From Nemania diffusa (Eukaryota; Ascomycota; Sordariomycetes; Xylariales; Xylariaceae), in NCBI GenBank assembly GCA_038501195.1, contig JBBPUQ010000003.1:4556501-4620500 (forward strand): a DNA stretch of 64,000 nt. The letters are read 5' to 3'. Positions 23,580-35,701 of the stretch are shown piece after piece (within the stretch, counting starts at the first letter, position 1; every line of letters starts with the position of its first letter). The translations under genes and the position numbers were made by a program. The notes beneath the pieces are model-generated. The model did no database searches. It saw only the letters and a program-made list of their open reading frames with translations, and was not told the origin of the DNA.

Positions 23580-25858
23580 ATGAAAGTACTCTGCGTGGCC
23601 GAGAAGCCCTCCATCGCGAAGGCCGTAGCCGGTCACCTCTCTGGGGGTGAGGTGCAGACTGTCTGTTCTCTATCTCTCCGTCGCAAGAAGACCTTCGCTC
23701 ATGTTATCTAGCATAATACCTCAGAAAAGTATATCAAGAATTATGTCTTCAATTATGACTTTGGCCGTCCTTGGGGCAAGTGCCAGGTCACCATGACTTC
23801 GGTTCTCGGACATCTTACTTCTGCTGAATTCCCTCCGGAATACAAGAAGTGGGATTATCCACCGCCAGACCGCCTGTTTGATGCTCCTGTAAAAGTGGTT
23901 GTTGCAGCGGTAGGTACATGCTCTGCGCCATGTCAGCTCGTGGTAGACGACGTGCTCACATGACCTGAATATAGGACAAGACAAAGGTTGCAGATAATAT
24001 CGAGAAGCAGGCACGCTACGTCAATGCCTTGTGTATATGGACGGATTGTGATCGAGAGGGCGAACATATCGGTTACGAAATATGTGAGGCTGCGCGAAAG
24101 GGGAATCAAACTCTGGACATCAAGAGGGCCAAGTTCAGTAATATCGAGAAAGCGTTAGTCATAAAGGCCCTAACATTTCGTCTTGACCATTTCTAATAGA
24201 TTCAAGGCATATCATCAATGCTTCGAGGAATCTTATCAACCTTGACCATAAGCAGGTTAACGCCGTCGCATCCCGTATTGAACTTGACCTTCGGATAGGT
24301 TATGCGTTCACTCGGTTCTTGACCAACAGTCTAAGAACTCTTGGCGGTCCGTTCCAGAACTTGTTATTAAGCTACGGTATGCCTCGAATTTCGATTTCGG
24401 TAAATATCATTCATTCACTCACCCGTATTGGCAGGATCCTGCCAGTTTCCAACACTAGGGTTTGTTGTCGATCGCTATTTTCGAGTGAGGAATTTCAAGC
24501 CAGAGCCATTCTGGAGTATCAAAGTCATGCATAAACGAGAAGGCATTGACGTCAATTTCAGCTGGGCTCGCAACCGACTTTTTGACCGATCGTCAGTTAT
24601 TATACTCTATGAGAGGTGTTTGACGGCCAAGAAAGCCAAAGTTACCAAAGTCCAAGAGAAGCCGACAAAAAAGTGGAAACCTTTACCCTTAACCACTGTC
24701 GAACTGCAAAAAATGGCAACAATTTTTCTGCATATGACTGGTCAAAAGGCCATGGAGACTGCTGAAGGGCTCTACAATAAGGGGTTCATCAGCTATCCTA
24801 GAACAGAGACCGACCGATTTGACCCTGGTATGAATCTTCGTGCGCTGGTCCAAAAGCAAACTCAATCCCATGCTTGGGGAGAGTTTGCCCAGAGTCTAGT
24901 CAATGGTGGCTTTCAACAACCGAGACAGGGACGCAACGATGATAAAGCACACCCACCGATTCATCCCATCACATTCGCCGCCCCTTCAGTGCTTAACGAC
25001 CAAGAGAAAAAGATATACGAATTTGTAGTCCGGCGTTTTCTGGCTTGCTGTTCAGAGGATGCGAAGGGTGTCGCTACTGATGTTGATATCTTATATGGCG
25101 AAGAATCGTTCCATGCCCATGGGGTTGTCGTCCTAGAACAAAACTACCTCGAAGTATACGTGTATGATAAATGGACAGGTAGTGTTCAGCTCCCCCAATT
25201 TACAGTTGGGGAGACGTTTGAACCTACAGAGGCATTGATGACCGAAGGGAAGACCGTTGCTCCTAACTATCTCACCGAGGCTGATCTAATCGCTCTTATG
25301 GATGCCAACGGCATTGGAACTGATGCCACCATGGCAGAGCATATTCAAAAAATCCAAGAAAGAGACTACGTTCGGACTATACCAAGAAATAGCCGCCCAG
25401 AAGAAGTTAATGACTCAGAAGGTGGTCAACCAGCCGAAAGCGGCCGGGGTGGCCGTGGCAGCCGTTCAACTCGTGGAGGGCGGGCGCGAGGTGGCCAGGG
25501 AGGCCGGGGAGGGGTGACTACAACCAATGGACGTGGAGGCGTCATAGAGTTTATTCCAACACAGCTAGGCGTGGCTCTTATCGAAGGCTTTGATAGGATG
25601 AATTTCGATACCAGCTTAGGTAAACCATTTCTACGCAAAGAGATGGAGCTGAAGATGAAAGCTATCTGCGAAGGACGCACAACGAAGGAGGTTGTCTTGG
25701 GTGAAAGTATCCAACAGTATCGACAGGTCTACATGCAGTCGCAGCAAAAGCTTAGCGTCCTTAAAACGGTTGGTATTCCCTTTGTTTTCTCGAATGATCG
25801 GCATGAGAACGTTAACGTATATCTGCAGGCTTGTCGACAATATGTATTTGGAGCTTGA
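23580..25858 (+). CDS. TOP3: DNA topoisomerase III (type IA)
   Basis: Type IA topoisomerases cut and pass single DNA strands; Top3 works with a RecQ helicase and Rmi1 to dissolve recombination intermediates. Five exons, 23580-23660, 23712-23909, 23975-24153, 24207-24376 and 24435-25858, give 683 residues. The Toprim domain shows KVLCVAEKPSIAKAVA (Glu8) and the acidic triad in TDCDREGE (Asp117, Asp119, Glu121). The active-site tyrosine is about residue 330 in GFISYPRTETDRF. LMDANGIGTDATMAEHI and VIEFIPTQLGVALIEGF are family signatures. Between these last two lies an Arg/Gly-rich insert (about 25437-25530). ATG 23580 is preferred over the upstream in-frame ATG 23484 because the conserved protein starts at MKVLCVAEKPS. 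Exon 1 uses a weak GTCTGT donor, but the junction restores VQTHNTSEKYIKNY. Confidence 0.95.
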
Positions 25859-28800
25859 ACTATACGGCCTTTAGATAATGACCTTCCAAACCCTATACGT
25901 TGCCTCCCGGGCCAATTACTACAGCACGCTTCATGCGTGATAAGGAATTACTCCGATCCCACAGGTGGCACTTGGCGTCGTAACACAAACATCTACTCCG
26001 AACATCGGCTCTAGCATTCTAAGGCTATAAGTGACTATGCGAGTTAGGCAGCTTGTGCCGTCGAGGTATATCCAGGTCATTAGAAGCAGCACCAATCGAC
26101 AAGAGGCCAGGGCTGCTAGGAAATATGGGAAGATGTGATAGTGGCCATTGAGGTGCTCAGAAGGAAAGTATGCTCATAGCATTCGTTCTTAGCCAATCTC
26201 TTTTCCCGTCCCTTCTTAACAACCACCTATCCGCATCCACTTACGACTCAAGCAACCATGCGCTACGTCCCCACAAAACTCCGAACATCCTATCGGAAAA
26301 TGCGCCCTATTCAACAACGTGGGGAAATACCAATGGCTGATGGGGTGCTGTCGCGATGTTCCCTCATAGCGGGGTAATATAAGAACCTAGAGATCAACAC
26401 GCAGGCACAAAATACCTACTGCGTACTGGCGCATCATCGTCGAGTACCATGAACGAATCATCATCGCCTCGGTGCAACCATCGCACATGAATCACGCGGC
26501 CGAGACATTTTGGCACCAATTTGACACCTAGGGAGTCGTCTCAGTGCATAGACTCTCTGGAGGTCCCAAAATATAGATCGGTAGTGAATGGTTCAATTAA
26601 ACCAAGACAGAACAGTCTGGTAATCTACCAGAATTGGCCAAGATAGACGAATGTTTCCTCCTAATACTTGATTGTACGACGCTACCATACAGGGCTTATA
26701 GTGTTTAACTGCACTTAAGCTACATACACAGTACCTAAAGAGCAAGGCTTAAGCTAATCAATATGGATCTTATCTCGCATGAAGAGTGACCGAGGCATAT
26801 GCACTCGCTCCCTTCCTACTGTCGGCACTCACGAATCGCGGAACTTGGCACATCAACGGAGCACTATATGCTCCTAGGCGTGAATGACGACTTTTATATA
26901 CTTTCATCTATGGCTAGCAGGCACGACTTCCTCAGATATCTTATAGACATTGTAGGACAATAATGCAAGCACAAGCGGAGAGGTATAGCAACCAACTGGC
27001 CTATGCTATCTATGTCTCAACCACTTATGGTACCTAGGTAGCCTAGCTTTCATTGAATAGTGATGGCCAGCTTGGCCGTAGGTGCTGGTGGCATAATAAG
27101 TGCACTCAGTGAGTCTACGGCTTCTAAGAACGTACTCAAGAATTGGATGGTTTCGACCGCAATATCTTTTAAATTTACACACTACCCTACTATTTCTCCC
27201 GAGCTAGGTAAGTCGTCGGCGAGACCTAGGGAGCCTAGGGAGAGGTCTCTGATGGATTTTATGATGCCTCTCTCTCTGTAAGGTTTCCCCTCCCCACTCG
27301 GAAACAAATAAGCTAGGTACGTATAGAAGAACGGCAGAGCACACGGCCTGCTTGTTACCGAGCCACATGCGCAACATATGCGGCCTGTTTTACTTTACAT
27401 GGAATGGAACCCTGACGAAGTTGCAGGATCAATGATTACAGTGTAGTAGATTGTACCAGTATGGTATCACTTATCGCGAACTCTCTGCGAGCCCTCGATC
27501 CCCTACATCCCAAATGGTAATGATAAGGCCACGCGACCCTCCCACACCATCCCGTGGCATCTAGTCAAGCACCTCCATAAGCCACCCAAGGCGCCCAAAC
27601 GTCATGAGACTTCGTCCACTCTCAAGAGGGAGTGGATCGCTGGAGCCCAAGTCGGCTCAGGCATTTACCACCAGTAAGCTAGGAATTGTTCCCTGACGTA
27701 TCCAGTCGTATTATCGTTTTGTGGGAGGTTTATTCTTAGACTAGTACCTACCTTACTGCGTAGATAGGGCAAGCCAGGATCAGCTGGCCTCCCTAGGAAT
27801 AGGTAGTACTCTGTACTGTATTCTGTAGGTACTTGTTTTTCCATCATCATACTCAACAATTAGACTACTCGTATACAAATTGGGTATGTCTAAGCTGACA
27901 AATGACAAACATTTGCAGGCTGGTCCTATTCAAGCTGACTCTTCAGTAAAATATCTCAATTAGGGTTTCAATAAGAGCCTGGGTCGCCATTGTCTCCCAT
28001 GCCATAGTTTCCGGGGGAATGGAGGTACTAAACTGGTATGTCCTACCTATTGATGAGACTAGATAAGTAGCATTGCATTCTACTTTAGGGATCTTAGGTT
28101 ACAGACAGAGCCCATAAGGGCAACAATACCTATGTACATAATGCCAGGTAGTACTCTGTATCCAAGATGCAAGCGTCGTAGCTATGGAGACGCCCCTTCC
28201 CGACTAATAAGACCCCTAATTTTGCTTTGAACAGAAAGGGTGGATAAGCCAATCATATGCTCATCTCGCCCAGCGTGATGCCTATTCTAGTTCTGGGAAA
28301 GCAATAGGCCCACACTCCTCACGCAAGATTGTGATGTAATAGCTATGTACAGCTTAGCACCTTGTATAGTGAAATTAGGCCAATGGGCCTAAAACAATAC
28401 GCAAGATATACCTGTTTCGCATTTCCATCCCCCATCCCAGGTTACTCGCTACTGTACTTACCTAAGGTAGGCTAGGTAGATGCCATAACCACTGAGCAGG
28501 CCTAATACAGCACATGCACAGGTGCTCAGGTTGGGGCGTGCCGTCGGTCATTCCAGGTAAAATGACCGTTGCTGCTCACTCCCAGGTTTTGACCCTTTTC
28601 TTCCAACCATCAACAAAGAAACAACAGCAACACCAAATCAGCAGAACAAAAGAGTCCTCTTGTCACAGTCAAGATCATCGCGCAGCATTGCCAGCCCGCC
28701 TCCTCGGTCTTTGTCATTGCATCTTTCGTCAAGACCAAAGACTTGCCGCCGATCGCCACCACTGTTTATTAGTGCCTACTTCGGATCTGCTCTGTAAGTG

Positions 28801-28990
28801 CATGAGTGACTCAGTTGCCAATTCGTCATCCCGTCATCCCGTCACCCGTCATCTGCCATCCATTGTCCCGTCTCGACAGCCCAACTCAGCCCGCGCTCCC
28901 CACGCGCCGCATGCTCTCTGTGCCCAAAACAACCACTAATCCTGTGTCGCTTTACCTAGCAGGCACACACCGAAGTTTCAATTTTTCAAT
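25859..28990. other. Gene-poor 3.1 kb gap
   Basis: No frame on either strand shows a domain, and the longest (27060-27281, 73 codons) has no recognisable features. Palindromic CCTAGG/GGTACC motifs recur (for example 27030-27045 and 27730-27840). The right end should include the promoter of the Stb3-like gene; 28600-28980 is pyrimidine/CA-rich as fungal 5' leaders often are. Confidence 0.45.
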
Positions 28991-30091
28991 ATGGCAACCA
29001 TGGCATTTGCTACCGCTGCTCGCGATATCCCCATGGCCTTCCAGGCTGGCCGAGACACCTTAGCTGGTGTAGCAGCCGCCCGGAATGGCTCTGTGACAGG
29101 CACTCATCCTCTCCCAACTCCCCCTAACTCCATCTCACCGGTCCTCCCTCCTCACGGGCTCAAAGCACAGTTGCTGAGGGCTAAGCTCGACCCTATCGAC
29201 TCTGACCTTGACCTTCACGACGACACCGAATCCAACCGGGTCGTATCGTCCTCTTTTGAGGCTGCCGGAGACATCACCGCGACCTTACTTTCCAAATTCC
29301 ACCTCCCAGAGATCCTCTTGAACCACGGTCCCCTGGCCATCCGTCATATCATGGGCTACCTGACAACATCTGTTCCCGGTTTTGCTGGCATTCCTCCAAA
29401 CAAGGCGCGAAGGCTGGTAGTTTCGGCACTGCAGCGTGGACAAGGACATGGTGCCGACGGCGGCGGAGTGGCCGGAGACGTCGAGTTTGAGAAGGTTGGT
29501 TGGGGCCGGTGGGACGCAAAGCGAAGGGGCCAAGCTGCCCGCCCTGCTGTCTCTCGAACAGCGTCTAGTGAGCGTCGACCAGGCCCTTATCCAACTAGCA
29601 TTCCTATCAATAAAGACAGGTCTTGGAACGCGAGCCGATCTCGACGTAATGCTCGCACCACCAGCAACGGTAACTCGGCCTCTTTTTCCCATGACGACCG
29701 AGATGCGAGCATGCTGGAACATGAGGCGGACAAGATGTCTCTCGATTCCCTTGACGAGCCTGGGTCGGCCTCGTGCTCGGAAGCCCCTGATGCTGTCGAC
29801 ATGGCCATGGACGACAACCCCGAAGACGAAACTGACGACGAAGACTGGGGCGCTGTTGGAGCCGCTGCTCTGCGAGCTGGCTCCTACTCGAGCCCAGCCG
29901 AAGCTCGCCGCGGCGCGGGTTACCCCTCTTGTCGTGTATATAACAATGGAGCCTACCGATCTTTCTCCACGAATACTCGCATGCTCCGAGAGCCTCCACT
30001 CGATAACATCGACCTGGATGCCCTGGCCGCTTCCTCTGATCCACAGGAGCGTGAGGCAATCCAAGCACTTCTACAACTTGGTTCTGTATAA
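28991..30091 (+). CDS. Stb3-type Sin3-binding protein
   Basis: A single exon encodes 366 residues. Residues about 95-150 hold the Stb3 / Sin3-binding domain: LLSKFHLPEILLNHGPLAIRHIMGYLTTSVPGF followed by NKARRLVVSALQR. Yeast Stb3 binds the ribosomal RNA processing element (RRPE) and the Sin3 histone deacetylase complex, coupling growth signals to ribosome-biogenesis genes; a comparable nuclear role is inferred here. Upstream is a proline-rich start; downstream are a basic, Ser-rich stretch, an acidic run (NPEDETDDEDWG) and a conserved-looking tail (REPPLDNIDLDALAASSDPQEREAIQALLQLG). No intron is needed. ATG 28991 is the first in frame, after a long pyrimidine/CA-rich leader. Confidence 0.85.
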   Translation: MATMAFATAARDIPMAFQAGRDTLAGVAAARNGSVTGTHPLPTPPNSISPVLPPHGLKAQLLRAKLDPIDSDLDLHDDTESNRVVSSSFEAAGDITATLLSKFHLPEILLNHGPLAIRHIMGYLTTSVPGFAGIPPNKARRLVVSALQRGQGHGADGGGVAGDVEFEKVGWGRWDAKRRGQAARPAVSRTASSERRPGPYPTSIPINKDRSWNASRSRRNARTTSNGNSASFSHDDRDASMLEHEADKMSLDSLDEPGSASCSEAPDAVDMAMDDNPEDETDDEDWGAVGAAALRAGSYSSPAEARRGAGYPSCRVYNNGAYRSFSTNTRMLREPPLDNIDLDALAASSDPQEREAIQALLQLGSV

Positions 30092-33000
30092 TTATCATGC
30101 ATGGGCGGCGTTTTGGCAACATCCGGTTTGAAACAAATATGCATGGTTGAAGGCTGGTTGGATTGGTTGTGGACATCTCCCATTTGATCGGTGCGGCGTT
30201 ATTCTGGCTTTACTATCATCCGACCTTTTTATTTATTTTGGCAACACGTGGCATCTTAGGCATTGTGGGAAGAACTGAGTTCTCCGCCCCATTTTCTAGT
30301 CTGATGTCACAACTCACGGGGGATTCTCGCCTCGATTCTTTTTTTATCAGCATTCTCTGGCCTAGGAGGCGGGACCAAGTCTCCACGGTCGAGCGGTCCG
30401 GAGTTATATTATCCTAATCTTTTTTTTTTCGCCACTCTACGAGATCACGAACATTCAGCAGCTGGTGTTATTGCGATTCACTTCGTTGTAGCCTCAAAAA
30501 TCATTAGTGACCTTGAGCCTGTGGTCACCCTCGTGTGCTCGGTCTTAAAGATTTACTGGCGGCCTCTTTTAAGACGTTATTTTATACCCCTTTACACCTA
30601 TGTATACCCCCATCGCGACTTCATTTTGGCGTTTTTACAAATGTTCCCGCTTCAACAACCTTTGCGGGCTTACCCATGTCTACCTTATTTATATGACAAC
30701 TTGGCATCCACAACAGAAATGTGGGTTTAGTGTGTCTATGCACTTATATAACCTTTTAATTACTAGCAAAAACTGGGAGGGAAACGAAGCAAGGTCAGAC
30801 GCGAGGTGATTTGAGAGTGTTGGTTGGCATTGGTATGCATTACCTGGATATGTTATAGAACGGTCAACCCCGTGGGGTGGTGATGAGAGTCGTCTGGGTT
30901 ATATCAAATTGCCCGACTTGAGTGCAGCCAGTGTGGCTGATCTTCCACTTCTGTCTTTCGTGCCTCTGAATTATCAGAGAAACGCAGACAAAATTTGGAG
31001 GGAGAAAGATAGAACAGTTTTTTTGAAGACTCTAGGTCGTAGCTTCATTGCTTGTTACTAAGCCCAAAATCAAAGCAACACCTATGTGCCCTCCATCCTA
31101 ATGTCTCAGATGATCGTGAACCTAATAGGTGCTAAATCCTACTTCGGCTAATAACTTATTAGATGGTGTAGACGGATGATGGCGTTGGATATGAACCGAC
31201 TATATAGAGTTGTAGGATTAAATCAATCATGAACTATCCAGTGGCCGTCCTGATTCAGGAAACGAGAATCAACATTTACTGTTAATTATCAATATACGCT
31301 CTCCATTTTAGACTCTACGATTATTCCCAAAACCGTTTCACTATAGATAGAGTGTGGGTGTGCTTATTGAAAGTACCTCGGTCCGTTGTAGGCACACCGC
31401 AAGTCCATTTTGTTTGCTACCAAAGCCCATATTATGTGCAGCGCTCCCTCAGGTCAGCTGAGAAGAGGGCAAGAGATTCCGAACTGCCGGTTGATGGCTG
31501 TACAACCACCATCGAATGCTTTCTTGCCGGTCTGTGGGTATAGGCTTATTGGGAGGGGGAAGAGAGATTAAGTTAGCATAAGCGCCATCGGACCGCGTCG
31601 ACAAGTTTGCGCTCCTCAATACGAGAGGGCTCGATCGCTTACACATTCACTATACTTATCTCCCATGGACTTCTGCATCCTCTCTGATATGCAACCTAGA
31701 AGCGAGCTGAGTGCGAATTAATCACATGGTCAGCTAACGTGCCCGTACTTGTCCGGTGGGAATATAAATATACTAGATGGTCCGTTCCTGTAGATCCGTA
31801 GCTTCTCATGGAAACTCCCCAGGCAACATTCTGCCCAGATCTAGATAGCCACAATGCGGCGACGTCTAATCGAAACAAGGCCTCCTCTGGGATGCACGCG
31901 CCGTTATTCTTCGGAGACGGCGATAATGAATGTTTAGGGGGTACCGTGATACATCGCCCTGCCGTGGAGCCGGCGGAGGACGAGGTCAATCGCGTGGAGA
32001 TAATGAAAGTGAGCACTGTCGAAGTCTCGGCCTCGGCCCCGGTCCTGCCTTTCCCGACTAGTTTCCCGACCGGCCATTAGGTATGATAGTGACAGGTACG
32101 AGACTCAATAGAGCCCCGAGGCCCCTGCCACGATAGTAGACGAGAAAGTATGACATATGGTTAGACTAGAGTTCACTCCGTGGCAGTCTAGGAACGGCTG
32201 GCGGGTAGGAAGTGCTGAATCCTATACTCGAAGATATACTAGAAGAAGAGACGAGAGACTTTGTCATTAGTTGGTTGACGCTACCGAAACTGAAGCAGTC
32301 ATGATTCAATGACATCAAATACCCGCTTTAAGACCCAAAGATACGCAAGAAGAGTACGAAAGTAATTTGCATCGATGTGAGGTTAAGAGAAGGCGTAACT
32401 TGAATTTTGAACACCCGAAGTTATGAACACCTATGTATCGGCGTCCGATATTCTGACATCCGAGATACTAGCTAGCATAACTATACTGCTAACCTACCGA
32501 GTTATCTCTATTTAATCGTCCCTCATCATGACTACAAGAATGCTTACACCCACCCATATGCTCCACGTGGAAAGAACAGTACGCGTCATTAAGTAGAGCG
32601 TGTATGAGAGACGGCGCCGTCGACGGCGTCAGGGGGTACCTTATTGATATAATGATCCGTTGAGAAAGTAACATTCATTACGCAACGGAGTCAGGTCGAG
32701 GCCCGGCTCAGCGGAGGGTAAGTTGATGGTGGAAACCGTATTGAAATAATTACTTGAAAAGCGACCTCCTATCATGGCGGAATCTAGGCTCTTCATTGGC
32801 TGATAATATAACGCTCTAGAGTGTTGAGATTGATCGCTATATGCATAGGAACACCGGCTGATCTACATGAAATCAGCACAAGGGCTGACGACGATGACGA
32901 TGATACAAATAAGGTAAATAATGTCATTAGACACGTGAGAGCAGGCGACAAGATAGGGCGTATAACAATTAGTGCTGCGTTGAGTCAATTCAATGGGACT

Positions 33001-33785
33001 GGTAGAAAGACAAAACCTTCTTAGCGCGGCCGTTATATATGCGCGATATCAGCTGCGCAATTAAAGTGCAAGTCGAGACTAGAAATGTATATATATACAT
33101 CTATGCACGTTTTCCGGTTGTTGTAATGCTAGCAGAGGACTTGATAGAAAACTTGCGTTTGCTGTGCGCTTAATGAATGGTATACATATTTCCCTTCTAT
33201 CTGCTATAAGATGTACCACTTGTTTGTATAGAATATCTGAGATGAATTAAAGGGGGAAGTTTGTCCGGATTCGTTGGATCAAATACTGATTAATACGTTA
33301 CGTTTTATGACAAGTCAAAAGCTGGATGACCCCATAACTGGCGGCTGTGACAATGGATAAATAATTATGTGTGCCGATAAATGGGAGTCACACATGCAAA
33401 CTTACACAGAGATACCATAAATGAAGTTGATATCCATAATGCGGTGATATATGGTGCGATGGAAGGAGGTCGCACATTAAGGTCAGCTGAACGGCCTAAA
33501 CGCTCCCATCGCCGTGGCCTTGGTGTCTGATCCGTCCTCCCGTAATTATTATGCACTGTCATCTTATATAGAAAATGAGTTGAAGTCGTATCAATGTTGG
33601 GACGCGCAGCAGCTGATAGTAGCAAGAATGTCGGCCTTGCTACATAATTTCCGTTCGTCAGGGATTGCTCTAGGGAGAGCGACGTTTCGGACTTGGTCCT
33701 TGCAGAGGAAAATACCATAGATACATGACTCGTCATCTTCCCGTGTACGTACAGTACACAAGATCAAGCTGTCAAGCAGTTAATA
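30092..33785. other. Gene-free upstream half of the STB3-like/pacC gap
   Basis: After the Stb3-like stop there is a 3' region with a T-run (30420-30430), then about 3.3 kb with only short frames lacking family features (for example 31352-31543, 31808-32080 and 33365-33736). No RNA gene was recognised. This and the PacC-site region form an unusually long, 5.6 kb gap. Confidence 0.45.
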
Positions 33786-33826
33786 GCCAAGGGCTTGGCG
33801 GGCGGAGAGGAATACCAAGGCTTGGC
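33786..33826. promoter_or_regulatory. Distal PacC-type site group (3 hexamers)
   Basis: GCCAAG occurs at 33786-33791 and its complement CTTGGC at 33794-33799 and 33821-33826. The first two are nearly abutting and inverted. The known PacC core is 5'-GCCARG. Position about 1.9 kb before pacC makes them candidate distal elements only. Confidence 0.45.
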
Positions 33827-34464
33827 CATTGGCGGAGGAATTGATGACTACGATGAAGTTCCAAGATCCCAAGACTTCCATGCCGCAGGGCTGGGGATGC
33901 TTACCTACCTACCCATAACAGCATACCAAGACTTTCTTCCGCCATCGACTTGGTATCCAGGATACTGCCTACCTATTAAGGAACTCACGGTCTCCGGGAG
34001 ATAAGGTGGCACGGATGGAGGAGAGATATTATCCATGTGATACTAAAGATTATTAATAAAAGGGCAATCTTAAGTAAATCAAGGTAAAATAAAGATATCG
34101 TTGCAGGAAAACTTCAAACTATATTGTAGCCGAGGGTATTGAGAGTAGGTATAGGAGAAGGACGAAAGTAACACACTCGCCGAAGCCCATCCGTTAAAAA
34201 AAAAACACAAAGGGGAAACGGAACGGACAAGAATGAAAGCAAACACACATTATGTAGATAGGTACCTAAATACGTGCGTAAGAAGTATGTAGAACAATGG
34301 TCATCAGGCTTACTACGATTCTCGACAATCTACCTCATTTTTTATTAAAAGGCGGTTGAATTCCATCCATCCATCCATTTAGATTCTAGGTAGGTATCCC
34401 ATTAGCTGCGACCATACAGCAGACCACACCAGTCGCATTGACATTTTATGGCACAACGGGAGAC

Positions 34465-35686
34465 GCCAAGTGAGCCAAGAAAGCCAAGAATTATGCCAAG
34501 GTGGGCGCAGTTCAGAGTCTCGGCACAGGAGCACCCGGGGAGCCAAGCGCGTTCCTCCGTTTACCAAGGTCTGGGCAAACTGAACGTAGAGGTAGGTAGG
34601 TACCTACGCATAGGCAAACAGAAGCCCAAGAGAAAGCCAAGGCAAAGGATCTGGGCAGGAAAGTCTAGGCACGCTGGGCATTTTGCGGTAGTACACGGAA
34701 TCCTGAAGACAGGTACCGGTAGGTAGTGGAGGGGAGGGGAGGAGGGGAGAGAGAATAACTACCTACATAAGGTAGGTTGAGAGAAGAGTCAGGAGTCAGT
34801 CGGGTTGGGCCACATCTCCCTACCTGCCTACTGTATCTGTCACACCCACAAGGCGCAAGGCAGGAGGCGACAGGGGGCATCCACGTATAGAGCGTACCTG
34901 CTAGTGTGGTTATCTACATATGCGCCTGCAAATGGCGAGGGAAGTTGCTGACTACAGGCAGAACATCGAGACAATCGGTGATTGCCAAGTGACGCCAAGA
35001 GTATGCTGAGCTCTTGGCGCAATCTTGGCGTTTCTTGGCATGCTTGTTGCTGAGGGGAGGAGAGACTTGGCTCTTGGCCAGACCTGCCACCACCCGGCAA
35101 GTACCCCGCCGAAGACGATACCCAGCTCTCTTGGCCCCCTCCGCAGCCGCCAATCAGGCTCGAGTTGCTGCTACACCCCGACGGCGATAGACCCATTGCC
35201 AAGAGTTTCCGCCTGCCCATCGTCAAGGTCTAATCACCATAATCAGGAGCAGTAACAGCACCTGATTTACATAAACTGCACTTGCTCGCCCGCCAAAGTC
35301 TAATTTCCAAAAAACTGTTTTCTTTTTGTTGGGAAACTCCCTACTGCTCGTGTGGAAAGACTATTTTGTTGTTTTGCTGTCTGTTCACCTTCAAATTCAA
35401 TTGTTTGCTATTCTACATTGTTTGCTAAATCGAGTCATTCAACTAGTGACAAGAGGCACAGTTTTGTCTACACCTGTGCCCTGTTTTGGCCTAGCTTCAA
35501 ACTTTTGCCCAATCCAACTTGCTCGTTCTTCTTTGGTCCAAACTCTCCATAGGACACCAAGGCTTTTTTTTCTTGGCATTGAGCCCGGAAAAACATCGGG
35601 ATAGCTACCCACCCAATCCCGCGGATAAAAACTTACTCCGGGCAGCATACAACACCACGTGATATATCCTCTTATCTCCTCTTGGC
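34465..35686. promoter_or_regulatory. Dense cluster of PacC-type sites before pacC
   Basis: At least 17 exact GCCAAG hexamers lie here. Plus strand: 34465, 34474, 34483, 34495, 34542, 34636, 34984, 34994 and 35198. Minus strand (CTTGGC): 35013, 35024, 35034, 35066, 35073, 35130, 35572 and 35681. About 0.6 would be expected by chance on both strands of 1.2 kb at even base composition. Four sites fall in 36 bases at the left edge and seven in about 95 bases at 34984-35078. The last ends 15 bases before the pacC ATG. GCCARG is the established binding core of PacC in Aspergillus, so autoregulation is the natural reading. Confidence 0.75.
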
Positions 35687-35701
35687 TTCGGTGAATAGAC
35701 C

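Noticed and set aside
11432..25858. A secondary-metabolite or functional gene cluster
   Set aside because: Neighbouring genes belong to unrelated core processes; no synthase, oxidase set or pathway regulator is present.
32821..33024. Short frame with an Asp run
   Set aside because: It is 67 codons, has no family features and comes from a GAC/GAT microrepeat.
33365..34004. Several 68-123 codon frames in the pacC upstream gap
   Set aside because: They overlap on opposite strands, lack recognisable domains and show no convincing splice partners.
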